Assembly (NCBI GenBank): GCA_007922305.1
Contig: ML677334.1
Location: 60,800,858-60,864,857, forward strand
DNA: 64,000 bases
From: Dermatemys mawii
Lineage: Eukaryota; Chordata; Testudines; Dermatemydidae
Direction: 5' to 3'
Part shown: piece by piece, positions 11,861 to 23,294 of the stretch
Layout: each line of letters opens with the position of its first letter
How positions within the stretch are numbered: the first letter of the stretch is position 1
Notes under the pieces: model-generated
What the model saw: only the letters and a program-made list of their open reading frames with translations
Told to the model about the DNA's origin: nothing
Database searches by the model: none
Program-made: the position numbers and the translations under genes

Positions 11861-13624
11861 GGCCCCCCCACCCCAAATCTATTCAGATCCTTCTTGTACA
11901 CATACAATGAAGCTGATGTCAAAGGAAAAGCAAAAGAGCACTAGCTTTCTTCTTGTTCTTCCATAAAAATAGCTAAAGTGTAGCCAATGTTCTCAAACAA
12001 CTTCAGCAGCTCAAAACTAATTTGATAAGATATAGATTATTTTATCTTATTTGCAGGTTTCATTAGCTATTGTAGAGGCATAACACACAGCTTTGGGGGT
12101 CTGTCTTATTTTATTCTGTAGTATGAAGATGTACAGACACAGTGTCCTCCCTACAGAAGCTTGACAAATTATTAATCATATCTTGATCTGGTGGTTGTAG
12201 AGTTACAATAGTGGTGGGAAGAGAGAATATATCAAAGTAAAATAACATTTCATTTGTGACACTTTATAATTAGTCATCCAGGAGCTTAACTCTGTATTGC
12301 AGTAGTACAATAGGAACTTAGTGGAGTTAGGCAGAGTCATTTACTCATTAATTCACTGTTGTCACCAACTGCACCTTGCCAGCCAGACATTGCCACATCA
12401 CCATTCCAGAGAGGGACAGAAGAGAACATGGGAAAGTGCTCTGTATTAAGAAACATAACAACATTATTTCCAAACCTGCTAAACTGGCATTATATTCCCT
12501 TTGTTATTATATTTGGCTAGTGTCTAGAGATGGAAGATACAAGAACCTATAATTTAAAACTTTGCAATATACCAAGGTTTTTCAGTACTAAAAATCTTTT
12601 AAAGAATTTAAGTTCTGTTCCATTTTGGAAAGTGTTAGGCAAAGAGAGAATTATTTTCCTTTGAGAACTTGTTTTGGGTAAAAGACATACGTGAAGACAA
12701 AACTTTCCACAGTTTCTAGGAAACCCCAGATTTCCTCTGTTTCCATTTCCTTTGTTTGACTTGCTACTGGGGAAAAATTGATCTCAGTGCAGATAGTCCC
12801 CCTTAACATCAGATGTCAATAGGACTTAGGTAGTGCACAGAACTCTGTGCAGGACCAAGGATGAGTTTCACCTCTCAAGCTTAAATGATAAGGCAGCAGT
12901 GGATGATTGGCAATATCAGCCACAGGAGTAGACATCAGAGTTTGGCCAAAGCAGACAGATTCAATGATAGACATTGGAAATATACACTTGAAAGAAAATT
13001 GCTCAATATTGGTTTCTCTCTCAATTGCTATTGTCTTAAATGGGAGCAGAATTGGGCCAATGCTGTGTGCTTTTGAAAATCCTACCCTTAATTCTTTACC
13101 TTCATTCTGCAAGTAGTCTAGTTCTTTTCAATGGTACTACTTGTGAAGTAAAGTACTAGTGAATAGAAGTAAGTACACTCTGGACAGAGCAGTGCTGCTA
13201 GCAGGGACCAGGGGAGTGAGAGACGCTTCTGGCTGGCTGCTGCGATTTGCAGCTGAGGCCTTGAGGTAAGGACAAAAGGATGCTGGGGCCTCAAGGAAGT
13301 GTCCAGACAATTTGCTGCAGTATCCACTAAGGGAAGTGACTGAACAGTGGACTGCAGGTCCACCAGAAGGGGAGAGCACAGTGTGTGGCACAGCTGGAGG
13401 GCTGTGTCTCTGAAGTGGATGCTGCGGTCCGTGCGGAGATGTGGCTCCTAGAGCAGGAGTGACGGTGGTGAGGCACCACCTGAAGAGGGCACACTATCAT
13501 GCAGAGCTAATTCCCAAGATGAACAGTAGGAGGCACTGGAGTGATGAGTGAACCCCATTACATATCCCAACAGAGGGGGCCTGTATTCATTGCTATTCTC
13601 TTTTATAAACATGTAGACCACATA
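11861..13624. other. No feature recognised
   Basis: No exon-like frames or named repeats. 13130-13500 is richer in GC and purines and could be an old LTR or other repeat, but I see no ends. Confidence 0.45.
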
Positions 13625-13960
13625 TGGCAACAAATGACGAATCTCAGTGCCTAAAATCAGACACCTAAATTCATATTTGGCACCTAAAGGACTTTTCTAT
13701 ATGGGGTGTTAATGCACACCAATGGGGTGTAAATTCTAGCACGCATCAGCATGCCGTGCACTAATCGTCCTGTGGGGACCCTGCTGGTGTGCACTAAAAG
13801 TTTCCTAGTGCATGCTAATGTAACACTATTTGAAATGGAAAGCTGAGAGCATAAGTGTTTCTGAGGATCTGGGCCTTTATTCCTTGAAATCAATCTAAGT
13901 CCCTGAAATCAGCTGGAGCTGCATGTCCTCAGCATCTTTGAAAATTAGGCCACTAATTTA
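13625..13960. repeat. Degraded fold-back repeat
   Basis: The left side (gcctaaaatcagacacctaaattcatatttggcacctaaagg) and right side (tttgaaaattaggccac) are ends of the old palindromic families. The middle (gcacaccaatggggtgtaa, tggtgtgcactaaaag) contains its own inverted words. Probably two nested remnants. Confidence 0.5.
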
Positions 13961-14814
13961 TTTGTCCAAATATTGATTTAGAGAACTATGATGTTTAAAT
14001 TTAGTTAACTAATGTTGGCCAAATTAGACTGATTGGACATGGTGCTCTTTTTTGTTGAGACTTGGTAATTTAGCAATATGATAGTAATTGAATATGAGTT
14101 GAATTTTTTGGCACGTTTGGTTTATATGATTTATTTCTGTTTGAAATGATTAATGAAATGTGGAGGATGTTTTTCTTCCTTTTCAATTTAATTAAGTTTT
14201 AAAAGTAGCCTCTTTATTATCTGAAACCCAAACTAAGATGCTAACTAATAGCTCAATCCCTATCCAAATGTTGAGGTATTTTATTTTAAAATATCTCTGC
14301 CTGAGATTTTGTTGAATTTTTTGAAACTGCATAGAAGATAGCCTAAGGGGACTTGGAAAAATAGTTCCCTTATGTATTGCTAAGTTTTAATAAAGAATTA
14401 AAATGAGTATTGTTGAGTTACTCCACTTCTCATCCCTCCTGAACTAGAAATACACTTTAGATCAAAACCTTTGCAGTGACTCCTCAAATTCTGTATGAAA
14501 GTAATGTAAGTCAGTTGAAGTCTCACTGCCAAGGCAAGGAAGGAAACTGAGAGGTAAGTCCACCCTTAATTCATCTCACTCTGTGTAGGTCCTGGTAATA
14601 AAGTATGTGAAAACCTCAAATACATGGTAGGAGGAATTATTTGGGGTGGTCCAAGAGGGAAGAGCATTGTGCAATGGGACAAAAACATTTCCTATCGGTG
14701 AGGTCTGTTTTTAAAACAATTACAATTATTAACTGACTCTGGAGAGATAGATAAAACAAAAGCCAGTATGTGTAACTTTATGCCCTGAAACATACACCTC
14801 ATAAAGAAATAAAA
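13961..14814. other. No feature recognised; AT-rich
   Basis: Very AT-rich between 14000 and 14430, without coding signal or a repeat I can name. Confidence 0.5.
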
Positions 14815-14898
14815 TAAAGTTATCAAATGGTCATTGTTCCCCAGTTTGATTTCCTCTAGGAAATAAAACTGGGGAACAATGACCATTTGATAACTTTA
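14815..14898. repeat. Near-perfect 84-nt hairpin (41-bp arms)
   Basis: 14815-14847 is the exact reverse complement of 14866-14898 (33 of 33). One mismatch follows, then seven more pairs close on a 2-nt loop. No flanking repeat explains it. A fold-back this perfect in otherwise diverged DNA suggests a recent inverted duplication, such as replication template switching, or a read or assembly artefact. The size overlaps that of pre-miRNAs, but the lack of bulges argues against one. Confidence 0.93.
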
Positions 14899-15431
14899 GG
14901 GTTGTTTTTCATTGAAATTAACAACTACTGTACTGAGAACTAGACACATTGAGAAACCTTCTCAACCCACATCCTGTTCCAGATACTGTGCAAGAAGAAA
15001 CTTGGAATACACCAAAGCTATAAGCCTTTAAGAGGTCCCCAAAGTAGCAGCATTAATAGGCTTTTTGTTGTGCTACTTCTAGTTAATTTGTTCTGGACTT
15101 CATTAAACTTCTTTAAAACACAAGTTGTTTTAATCTCCATGTACAGATATCTAAGCATTCACCAGACAATTCTTTAAAGACTAGGTAAAAGACTAGGACA
15201 AGGAATTTATTACAAGAACTAAATATGATATTCTTTTGTGACCTATACTGTTTGCTTTTGTCTCCTCTTAAAAAAATCTTAGAGAGCTACATTCTGAAGT
15301 TATTTCATTCATGGGTGTTCAGATAACATGCATGTCAGTGCTTCTTGAATACTAGTACACAACAGAAAATTGTCTCTCATGTATTTTAAATAGTGCTTTC
15401 ATATGTCCAGGAAGGAAGCTTGGGACCTGAT

Positions 15432-15497
15432 TGTCTGATCATTGTGCAATCAAAACTCCCACTGAAGTGGGAGTTTTGATTGCACAATGATCAGACA
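15432..15497. repeat. Perfect 66-nt hairpin (32-bp arms, 2-nt loop)
   Basis: 15432-15463 and 15466-15497 are exact reverse complements with only 'ga' between them. It lies about 530 bp beyond the hairpin at 14815 and 7 bp before the next one. Confidence 0.95.
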
Positions 15498-15504
15498 GTC
15501 AGAC

Positions 15505-15555
15505 AAGGTCTACAGCCCAATTCTCCTGGGGCTGAAGAATTGGGCTGTAGACCTT
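15505..15555. repeat. Perfect hairpin (20-bp arms, 11-nt loop)
   Basis: 15505-15524 (aaggtctacagcccaattct) is the exact reverse complement of 15536-15555, with loop cctggggctga. Confidence 0.95.
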
Positions 15556-18219
15556 TGATACATTGCAGAATACTCATGTTTTAAATGGCTTTCCTCTTGA
15601 GTGCTGTCATTTAGTTTCTAATCTATATTCCATTAAAGTCCATGGAAAGATATCCATTGACTTCAAGAGAAATTAGATCAGGCCTTTAGTGACAGATCCT
15701 TCATGTATGCTAACGTATTTCTGACAAATCTCCTCCAGGTGATAGGTACCAGCTCTGGTGCCTTAAGTCGGATATTTGTTGCACTTTGTACAAGCCACCC
15801 TTGGCCAGTAAACAGGTAGTACTTATTGTGTCCGGGAATACCAAGCATTTGCTGCCCCCGCCGCAAGCCACAGACTGCCTTTGCATACCCTGCCCTAAGA
15901 AGGGAGCAGTAGTTCAGACCTCCAGGGGATGCCAACAGAGGCCTCCTATGATCAGCTGCAGGCAGAAACAGCGAGAGTTTTTCCTCCAGCACCTAGAAGG
16001 GCCAAGAGCAGGTAGATGTCAATCAGGGCCCAGCAGGCCAGATAAAAGGCTGGCTGCTTCTACTACATGCTTGTTCTGGGTGAAGTTAGGACAGAGAAGG
16101 AAGGCTGTCATTGCCTTAACACACCTGGTCCAGTCAGAGGCTTAACTTCAGCAACATTGGTCTTGGCTTTTCAGGCAGGACTAGTGTTTATATTATGGAC
16201 TTTAACACCCCAGGTGACTATTTTAAGACCACAGAGGCAGCAGATAATTGTGGAACCAGGACACAGGAGTGTGCTAGGGAGAAAAAGCGTGTGCAGTGCT
16301 GGCATGAGGGGGAACTCTGCTAAGGAGTGCATGCTATAGAGCAGACCCAGACAATGAAGCTGGTTGGATTGTTTCTGCATTTGTTCCTCCACCAGAGTTG
16401 GAGTATGTACCATATGGGAGATTCAGAAGGAAAAAATGGTCTTTCTCCATGAGCAGCCCTGACATGTGGCACTCATTTAGACAAAGAATTCAAGGACAGA
16501 GATGGAGAGTTCTTTTTAATTTTTGTTATGATATATACCATTTTTGTTGAGCAGTTTCATGCTGGGAGCTTCTCTTTTTAGTTGTCTGACTCAGCTTTTT
16601 CCACAGTTAGACGTCTTTTTCCAGCATACATTCAGAAAGGAAATATTCGGTTCAGGATGATGCGTAAGGAACACCGGACAAATGTATTCTACCCAGGAAA
16701 GAAAAAAAATCATTTTCTGTTTTACTGAACTGGCCCACCCTATCAGATATTAAGTGTGAAATTATTTTTCCTCTCTCCCATTTTCTTTCCATCTACCCCT
16801 CCAACCTCCAGTTCCAGATCATTAAAAGAACAGTTCATGCTTTACAGAAATCCAAATGGGGGGCTGGAGGAGGGAGAACTAGGGAAGTCACTAACATAGT
16901 TCTCTGTTATCCATAAAAAAGTGCACGCAAAGGGAAACATTCTGCTCCATAACCCAGTCATTTCCGTAAGCCCCTCTTCAGAATGAATTGTGATTTTTTT
17001 AAATAGAAAAAAATCCTAAAGCAAATGCTTATAAGATTGGTGTGGTTGTTCAGCTCGTTTAGGGCTATACCAAAAATAACACAAAACAACCTCATCGTGG
17101 AATAATGACATCCAATTGAAACTGTTACTTTTGGCATTTCACTTAATCTCTTATGCATACAGCTGATGTCAAAGTTTCTGGAATAAAAAAACCCCCCGAT
17201 TTTATATTTTTTACCATTTTGAGAACAGAAACTGTATTCTGGGGTTCATGTTTGTGCATTGTGTCCTTCAGTTTTTCTGATTTTATTTTGGGAGTGATCC
17301 TGCATATTGATCACTAGTCACAAAACCACAAAACTGTGTTTTGCAATATCAGAAATTGAGGGAAACAGTTTCCTCATCTTTCAAAAACCCTCTACCACTG
17401 TCTTTTGGATTCTAGCCTAATTTTTGGTGTCTTCCCTGCTGAGGACCAAGCAGTTGTCTGAGTTTAAATTAAAAAAGAAGAGGAAGAAAGCAAAAAATGT
17501 GTAAGCCATAAAAGTGTGTAGCCAGCTGCAGGCCTTATTCCCCAAGGAAGCCTGAGCAGGTGGTTTGAATTCTACTGACAGGTGTTATCTACTTCCTGTG
17601 TCAAGGACAGCAGGCTTTCTACCTCTTGCACAAACACGGGAACCAAAATATTTCTTTTTAAGGAAACATCTCAAAGCCAAGCAGATTAGTTTCTGTCACA
17701 ATCTGTATGCTAATTCCCACTGTAATGCTAGTTATGGCCTTAATTACACAATACCAAAAGTGCTAGCGCGGCTCCTCACATTGTGCTTGTGGAATAACTG
17801 GATTTATTTTGGCTTCTCTGTTTTTGCTTGCTCAATATTCTGAGTCTTGGCATTCAAAAGATAGCTTGAGTTCAGGCATATCTGATCTGGAGTTCAGAAT
17901 GCAGGGATATGTGAGATTTGCATTTTGTATAATTGTTTTTAATTCTATTAAAACAACCCTGGCAGTTAACTTTAGGAAAATAGTTGCTTTTTACTGCTTG
18001 AAAAGATGAAAAGGTGGAGCTGGCAACCCCCACAGCAGCATACAACTGGCCTTCAAAGAGCATTGACTGAAACATGTCGTTAATTATCTTTGAACTGTCT
18101 TAACTGGACCGAAGAAGGTGACTAATGGCCTGATCCTGCAAACACTGCCAATCATCATTCTTGCTGCTGTTGTTAGTCCAATTGAAGTCAAGTAGAGCTG
18201 AAGGGAAACTGCTGTTGTG
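15556..18219. other. No gene recognised
   Basis: 15670-16350 is less AT-rich and has overlapping open frames of up to 119 codons on both strands with no domain I recognise. It could be an old LTR-type repeat, but I see no defined ends. 16490-17560 is AT-rich and without signal. Confidence 0.45.
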
Positions 18220-18506
18220 TGTTCACACTGTCAGCTGCCTGTGCAATAGCGTGTTCACACTTGCAGCACTTGCAGTGGTATTCGGAGCTTTGCACATTGG
18301 GGAGCTATCCCACAGAGCATCTCTTCGTCTTCTGCTGCTAAGAGTTGTGGGAAGGCAGAGGTGGTTGCGGGACATACTGAGGGTCCTGTCCCAATGCTGT
18401 ATGATGCATTGTTTCGCTTCCCAGCAATCCATATGCTTCCGTCCACATTTGGTGCCATCTTTCAATGGTTTCTGTACTGTGCACCCTGGCTCTTCGGGCT
18501 GCAGGA
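18220..18506 (+). mobile_element. 5' flank of a PIF/Harbinger transposon
   Basis: This stretch precedes the transposase start and has the composition and wording (gagctatcccacag, gtcccaatgctgtatgatgc, cccagcaatcc, gtccacatttggtgccat) that I associate with the 5' region of turtle Harbinger elements. I could not identify the terminal repeat, so the left boundary is approximate. Confidence 0.6.
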
Positions 18507-19711
18507 ATGGATCTCAAACTGCTGACCAGTACGCTGCTCACTCTGACCAGCATGTCACGTGTGGCAATGGAGTTATTCTTTAACCTACAAAGGCAAGAGG
18601 AGTGCAACATTGATCTCGCCATGTGTACTAGCTAAGACATGAGATTGCCTGTGGATTCACGGAGGTGCTGACCACAGTGGAACGCTGCTTTTCAGCTCAG
18701 GAAACAAGTACTGAGTGGTGAGATCACATTGTGATTCACATCTGGGATGATGAGCAGTGGCTGCAGAACTTTCAGATGTGGAAAACCATGTTCATGGACT
18801 GTGTGATGAGCTTGCCTCAGCCCTGCGGCACAAGGACACGAGAATAAGAGCTGCCCTGCCATTGGAGATGCACATGGCAATTGCACTGTGGCAGCTGGCT
18901 ACTCCAGACTGCTATTGATTGGTCCTAACCAGTTTGGAGTGGGAAAGTCGATTGTTGGACTCGTGTTGATGGAAGTGTGCTGGACCATTAATCGCATCCT
19001 GCTCTGAAAGACCGTTATTATGGGTAGCGTGTGTGACATTGGGAATGGCTTTGCACATATGGGCTACCCTAGCTGCAGAGGGGTGATAGAATGGCACGCA
19101 TATTCCAATTCTGGCACCAGACCACTTAGCCACTGAGTACATTAATCGCAAGGGGTATTTATCAATGGTTCTTCAGGTGCTTGTGGATCACAGTGGGCAT
19201 TTCACAGACATTAATGCAGGCTGGTCCAAAAGGTGCATGAAGCAGGATTCTTTCAGAACACTGGCCTGTTCAGGAAGTTGCAAGCAGGGACTTTCTTCCC
19301 AGACCAGAAGATTACCATAGGGGAAGTCGAAAAGTCCATTGTGATCCTGGGAGACCCTGCCTACTCCTTAATGCCATTGATTATGAAGCCATACACAGGG
19401 TAACTTGACAGCAGCCACGAGCAGTTCAATAGGCTGAGCAAGTGCTGAATGACTATTGAGTGTGCTTTTGGCTATTTAAAGGCCCGCTGGTGCTGCCTCT
19501 ATGGGAAGCTGGACCTGGATGATGACAATATTCTATGCTTATAGGTGCATGCTGTACACTTCATAAAGGGAAGTGTGAAAGCTTCACTCAGGACTGGACC
19601 ACAAAGGCTTAGTACTTGGAGGCTGAGTTTGAACAGCCGGAGACCAGGGCTATTAAAGTGGTGCAGCTTCGTGCCATGGGGCTCAGGGATGCCTTTAAGG
19701 CAGCAATTTGA
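18507..19711 (+). pseudogene. PIF/Harbinger transposase (DDE superfamily) pseudogene
   Basis: Chosen start is the ATG at 18507, which opens 42 clean codons (MDLKLLTSTLLTL...) before a stop. Downstream, family blocks appear in order but in shifting frames: WDDEQWLQNF near 18750, a MAIALWQLATPD block near 18870, NQFGVGKS at 18927-18947, GTHIPILAPD at 19093-19122, TEYINRKG, VDHSGHFTDINAGW, GLFRKLQAGTFFPDQKIT, GDPAY at 19350-19364 and IECAFGYLKARW around 19455-19490. In the DDE family the acid of the first motif lies just before GTHIPI; here an extra base at about 19090 shifts the frame exactly there. The second aspartate (GDPAY) and the final glutamate (codon 19458-19460) are still readable. The frame closes at a TGA ending at 19711. 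Multiple frameshifts and stops make it non-functional. The host relative of this family is HARBI1, but the repeat-like decay indicates a transposon copy. Confidence 0.92.
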
Positions 19712-19889
19712 AGCTGAAAGCCACTTATATTTGTTACTATGCTTCGGAGTGCTTGTAATGCTAGGAGGTGATTGTGATTGGTGCAGATGATGCAATATGA
19801 AGGTTTAACATAATTGCCTTTTGCTTTGCCGGGCTCTGTTTGCTTTCAATTAATAGAATGAAGATTGCTTTCAAACCAACTAGAGTGCT

Positions 19890-20045
19890 GTAGCCCCGGC
19901 ACAGAACGCTATACGCAGCTTGTCAGGGTGATTTTTTTTCTCACAGCGCTGCAACTGCACAATTTCTGCACACTAAGTGGCTTGCCTGTGAGTACACCTC
20001 AGGAGTTACAGCGCAGAAAGCTGCTTTACTGCGCAGAAACTTGCT
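19890..20045. repeat. Fold-back miniature-element fragment, Harbinger-like
   Basis: Contains agcgctgcaac, gagtacacctcaggagttacagcgc and an inverted counterpart (cacagcgctgcaac versus gttacagcgcag). It lies just beyond the transposase pseudogene, and may be the 3' end of that transposon or an independent miniature copy. Confidence 0.5.
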
Positions 20046-20829
20046 AGATTACACAGGACCTAAGATGCATTAGTCTAGCTTTCTGCTTTGAAACCAGAAT
20101 ATCACAGGCCTGTTTTACCAGAAGCAAGTTGCATAGTCCCCAAACTACTGAGCAGATCTGGTTACATGCTATTAGTCATTTATACATACCCAACAAACGT
20201 CATCTATAATCTCAAAGTTCTTCCTAAGTGGAGAGAATTAGTAATGCTTGTGTTAAATGGTTTCAGATACAGCTTCACCCTCAGCATTGCAGCTTCAGTA
20301 GCAACTCTAAAATGAGCCACAATGTGTGGTGAGCTTATAATTCAAGTATGTGATAAGGACTTGTCTTGTTTTCCATCTCAAAGATGATTACATGAACTGG
20401 AGCCTATCATGTAGTTTCTCATACAGACTTTATACATTGTGTTGAGTCATTTAAATTGCCTTTATCTCATTTTGTTTTACAAGACCATGCCATGTCTGAG
20501 AGAAATAAGGATAATATCTTCCCAAGCTTTCTTCTGTTGGGCTACTTCCTGGTTGCATGTTTTCAGAGATACTGGCAATTATGATTTAAGACAAAATAGT
20601 GGGAAATTGAAGTAAAACCTAGAAATAGCAATTCACCATTCCATATCAACAAGAAAGGATTATAACACAGACATGATTATGCTATAGACAGAAATCAATC
20701 TATAGCCCAACCAGTGAACACAGAAATACATAAGAGCACCAGTAAACATACAAAAGAATTATCATCAAGAAATACATATAAACATGTCTGGTACTCACAA
20801 GTAAATAAGATCTAAACAAACCCTAAAAA
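20046..20829. other. No feature recognised
   Basis: AT-rich; no coding or repeat signal that I can name. Confidence 0.5.
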
Positions 20830-21058
20830 GGCCTTGATTCTGCAAACACTTTAGCATAGCTACAAGTATTCATGGCCACGGTGTCAACTGGAATTTTCAC
20901 ATAAACCAAGTTATACACATGGTTAAATGTTTGCAAAATTGGGGCCATAGAACAAATTATGCTGTCAGTTACTCTGGTGTAAATGTAGAATAACTCCAAT
21001 GCAATGATTTTACTCTGGCTTTACACTTGGATAGCTAAGAGCAGAATTTGGCCCCGCA
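20830..21058. repeat. Two adjacent palindromic miniature-element remnants
   Basis: 20830-20945 runs from ggccttgattctgcaaacac to gtttgcaaaattggggcc, matching inverted ends around a decayed centre. 20955-21058 runs from gtcagttactctggtgtaaatg to actctggctttacac and ends agcagaatttggcccc, another fold-back family. Confidence 0.6.
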
Positions 21059-22063
21059 AAGCAGTAAAACTTCTCCCCTTTCTAAAACAAAGGTGGTTTT
21101 AGCTGAAATGATTTCAGTGGTATGAGGCAATCACTCATTCCATTTGACTGCCTGTTCTGACTGTGGCCACAGTCCAGCAGCTGCCTCCAGGCTGGTGAAG
21201 CCATGCTGCTGCACAGAGCCCTATTATGTTTGAGGCTTTGCACAAGTGCATTTGCAGGATGAGGGCCCAAAGTAAAACCAGGGTTTGTTTGGAGATGAGA
21301 GGTATTTCAAATAGGTGATAATAGTTATATAAAGTACTGTGTGATACAGCTAGTGAACTGACATTGTACATCATCTTGGTTCCAATTGCAGACAGTTATT
21401 TAAGCTACCTGTGTTTGCAAAAGAGGCAAGGTGAGAAAGTTTTCTTGTGTAGTTCAGAACTTATCTTTCTAGTTCTGTCCAGAAGCAGAAAGTTCAGGGA
21501 GGCACAAAAATAAAAAGAATAACAACTCCCACCCCCAAACCTATCTTTTCCATAAATCCCCAACAATTTGGATTTCATAAGCTTTTTGGCCCAGGATCTG
21601 GACTATTTCTTATTTTATTTGCCAGATCTTATTTTAGAGGTATCAAAATGACAAAATCTAATGACAACATAATGATACAGCCCTGTTCTGGAGCTATTTA
21701 TAGGAAAAATCTTTAAATAATGTGAAGGTTGTGACACAAGCTGAAAGAGCGAGGAAATCCATACTTAAGGCTGTCACTAGTGCTCATGTGGAAAATAAAA
21801 GACACAGTGATTAGAGTTCAGCATGAGATGCCAACCACAACTCTGAATTTCCAGGCTTTGTGTCAGGTTCTGTCAATATAACAGTATTTAAACTGAGTTT
21901 TATGTCTGTGAATTCACTTGCGTTTTCATGGTCTAATTATATTTGAAGAAGAATATTCATAAAAATCTTGTCAGGAAAGGTTACTTAAAAATGTGTGTCC
22001 CTTTACTTGAGAGATCAGAATAGGTAAATTCACATCAAAATAGGCTCATGTAAATACAAATTT
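21059..22063. other. No feature recognised
   Basis: AT-rich, no exon-like frame and no repeat I can name. Confidence 0.5.
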
Positions 22064-22287
22064 GGAGAGAGGCAGCATGGCAAGTAGACAGGTGGTGGCT
22101 TAGCTTTCAGGAGACCTGGGTTCAAATCCTGATTCTATCACTGGTTTGTTAGATGACCTTAGGCAAGTTACTTCACTGCTCTGTCTCTGAGTTTCCCCAT
22201 CTGGGGAGTAATGCTACTGTCTTCCATGGTTAAGCACTTTGAGATCTACAGATGAAAAGTGCTATACAAGAGCTAGGTACTATTTTA
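22064..22287 (+). mobile_element. MIR-like SINE, nearly complete
   Basis: A tRNA-like head has a B box (ggttcaaatcc, 22119-22129). The core follows (gatgaccttaggcaagttacttcactgctctgtctctgagtttccc, split by a few substitutions). An L2-like tail (agcactttgagatctacagatgaaaagtgctatacaag) ends the element. This order is diagnostic of the amniote MIR family. Confidence 0.88.
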
Positions 22288-22632
22288 AATATTGGCTCAA
22301 TATATAATACTTATATATTTTTAAATATATAGTTTAGTAGACCTTTTATACCTCCCTTTTAGGTCCTGCCCTGACATTGCTGGGTTTCTTGCACCCACAT
22401 AGAGCTCCATTGACTTCAATGGGGCTCCAAGGGGGTTTGTGGTATTGGTAACTGTACTTTAAGTATGTTAGTTTCCCAGACAGGAAGTCTAGGAAAGGGG
22501 CTTTGTAGAAGCCCATGTTCTGTTATTCAGAGGCTGCTGAGACCTGCATCACTAAGTACAAAGGATCTCTTTCAAGCCCCTTGGGCCCAGAGTGATTATT
22601 GAACTAGAGCTGGGCGAATTTTTTTTTCCAGC

Positions 22633-23290
22633 TGTGATGGGGCAAGGCCAGATGGCTATAGGAGGGTGCTAGGGAACAGATATGTGAGTCTCAGGCTAAA
22701 CAAATCCCTGGTACCACTGGAACCTTCTAGAAATCAGTAGAAACAACTAGCCTGATTGGGACACCTGAAGCCAATCAGGGACTGGTGGAAACCAGTTAAA
22801 AACTTCCCAGTTAGTCAGGTGGGGGTGGATGTCAGGAGCTGTGGGAAGAAGTTGTGCTGTTGGTGAGACTGAGTAGTAGACATATCGTACACAAGGAAGG
22901 AGGCCCTGAGGTAAGGGTGAAGTGGAGTTTGAAGAAGTGGGGACTGCTGTGGGGAAGTAGCCCAGGGAATTGTATTATGTTTTGTGGCCAAAAGGTCAGC
23001 CATCTTAGCTGATACTATTAGGGTCCCTGGGCTGGAGCCCGGAGTAGAGGGCAGGCCTGGGCCCCCCCTTTCTGCCTCCCCTAATTAATCACTGAGATTG
23101 GGAGACAACAGAGACTGTGCCAGGAAGGATAGCTTCTCCTCACTGGCTTATGATGAAAATGGCTCAATAGGCTGTGACCTTGTCTCTAGAGAAAGAATGG
23201 CTATGTGGAGGGTCACAGTGAGCCTTTGAGGCTAGTGAAATCTGCCAGGAAACGCAGAATCCACAAAGATAAGGACAGAGCTTTGTCACA
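22633..23290 (+). mobile_element. Solo-LTR-like element, copy 1 (658 bp), 4-bp target duplication
   Basis: Begins tgtgatgg and ends tttgtcaca, giving TG...CA ends with short inverted repeats. The flanking tetranucleotides are both cagc (22629-22632 and 23291-23294). It matches 36682-37339 along its whole length, sharing blocks such as gacacctgaagccaatcag, cccagttagtcaggtggg, gaagtagcccagggaattgt and ggagcccggagtagagggc. No internal retroviral or Gypsy coding sequence adjoins it, so it is read as a solo LTR. A 4-bp duplication fits several LTR groups; the family is not assigned. Confidence 0.8.
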
Positions 23291-23294
23291 CAGC

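Noticed and set aside
14815..14898. microRNA precursor
   Set aside because: The size fits, but the stem is almost perfectly paired with a 2-nt loop and a second and third similar hairpin lie nearby, which favours inverted duplication.
15786..16339. Open frames of 119 and 90 codons
   Set aside because: No domain, overlapped by minus-strand frames of similar length; probably repeat-derived or chance.
18161..18622. Open frames on both strands upstream of the transposase (up to 140 codons)
   Set aside because: They cover the 5' region of the Harbinger element and do not match its protein frame.
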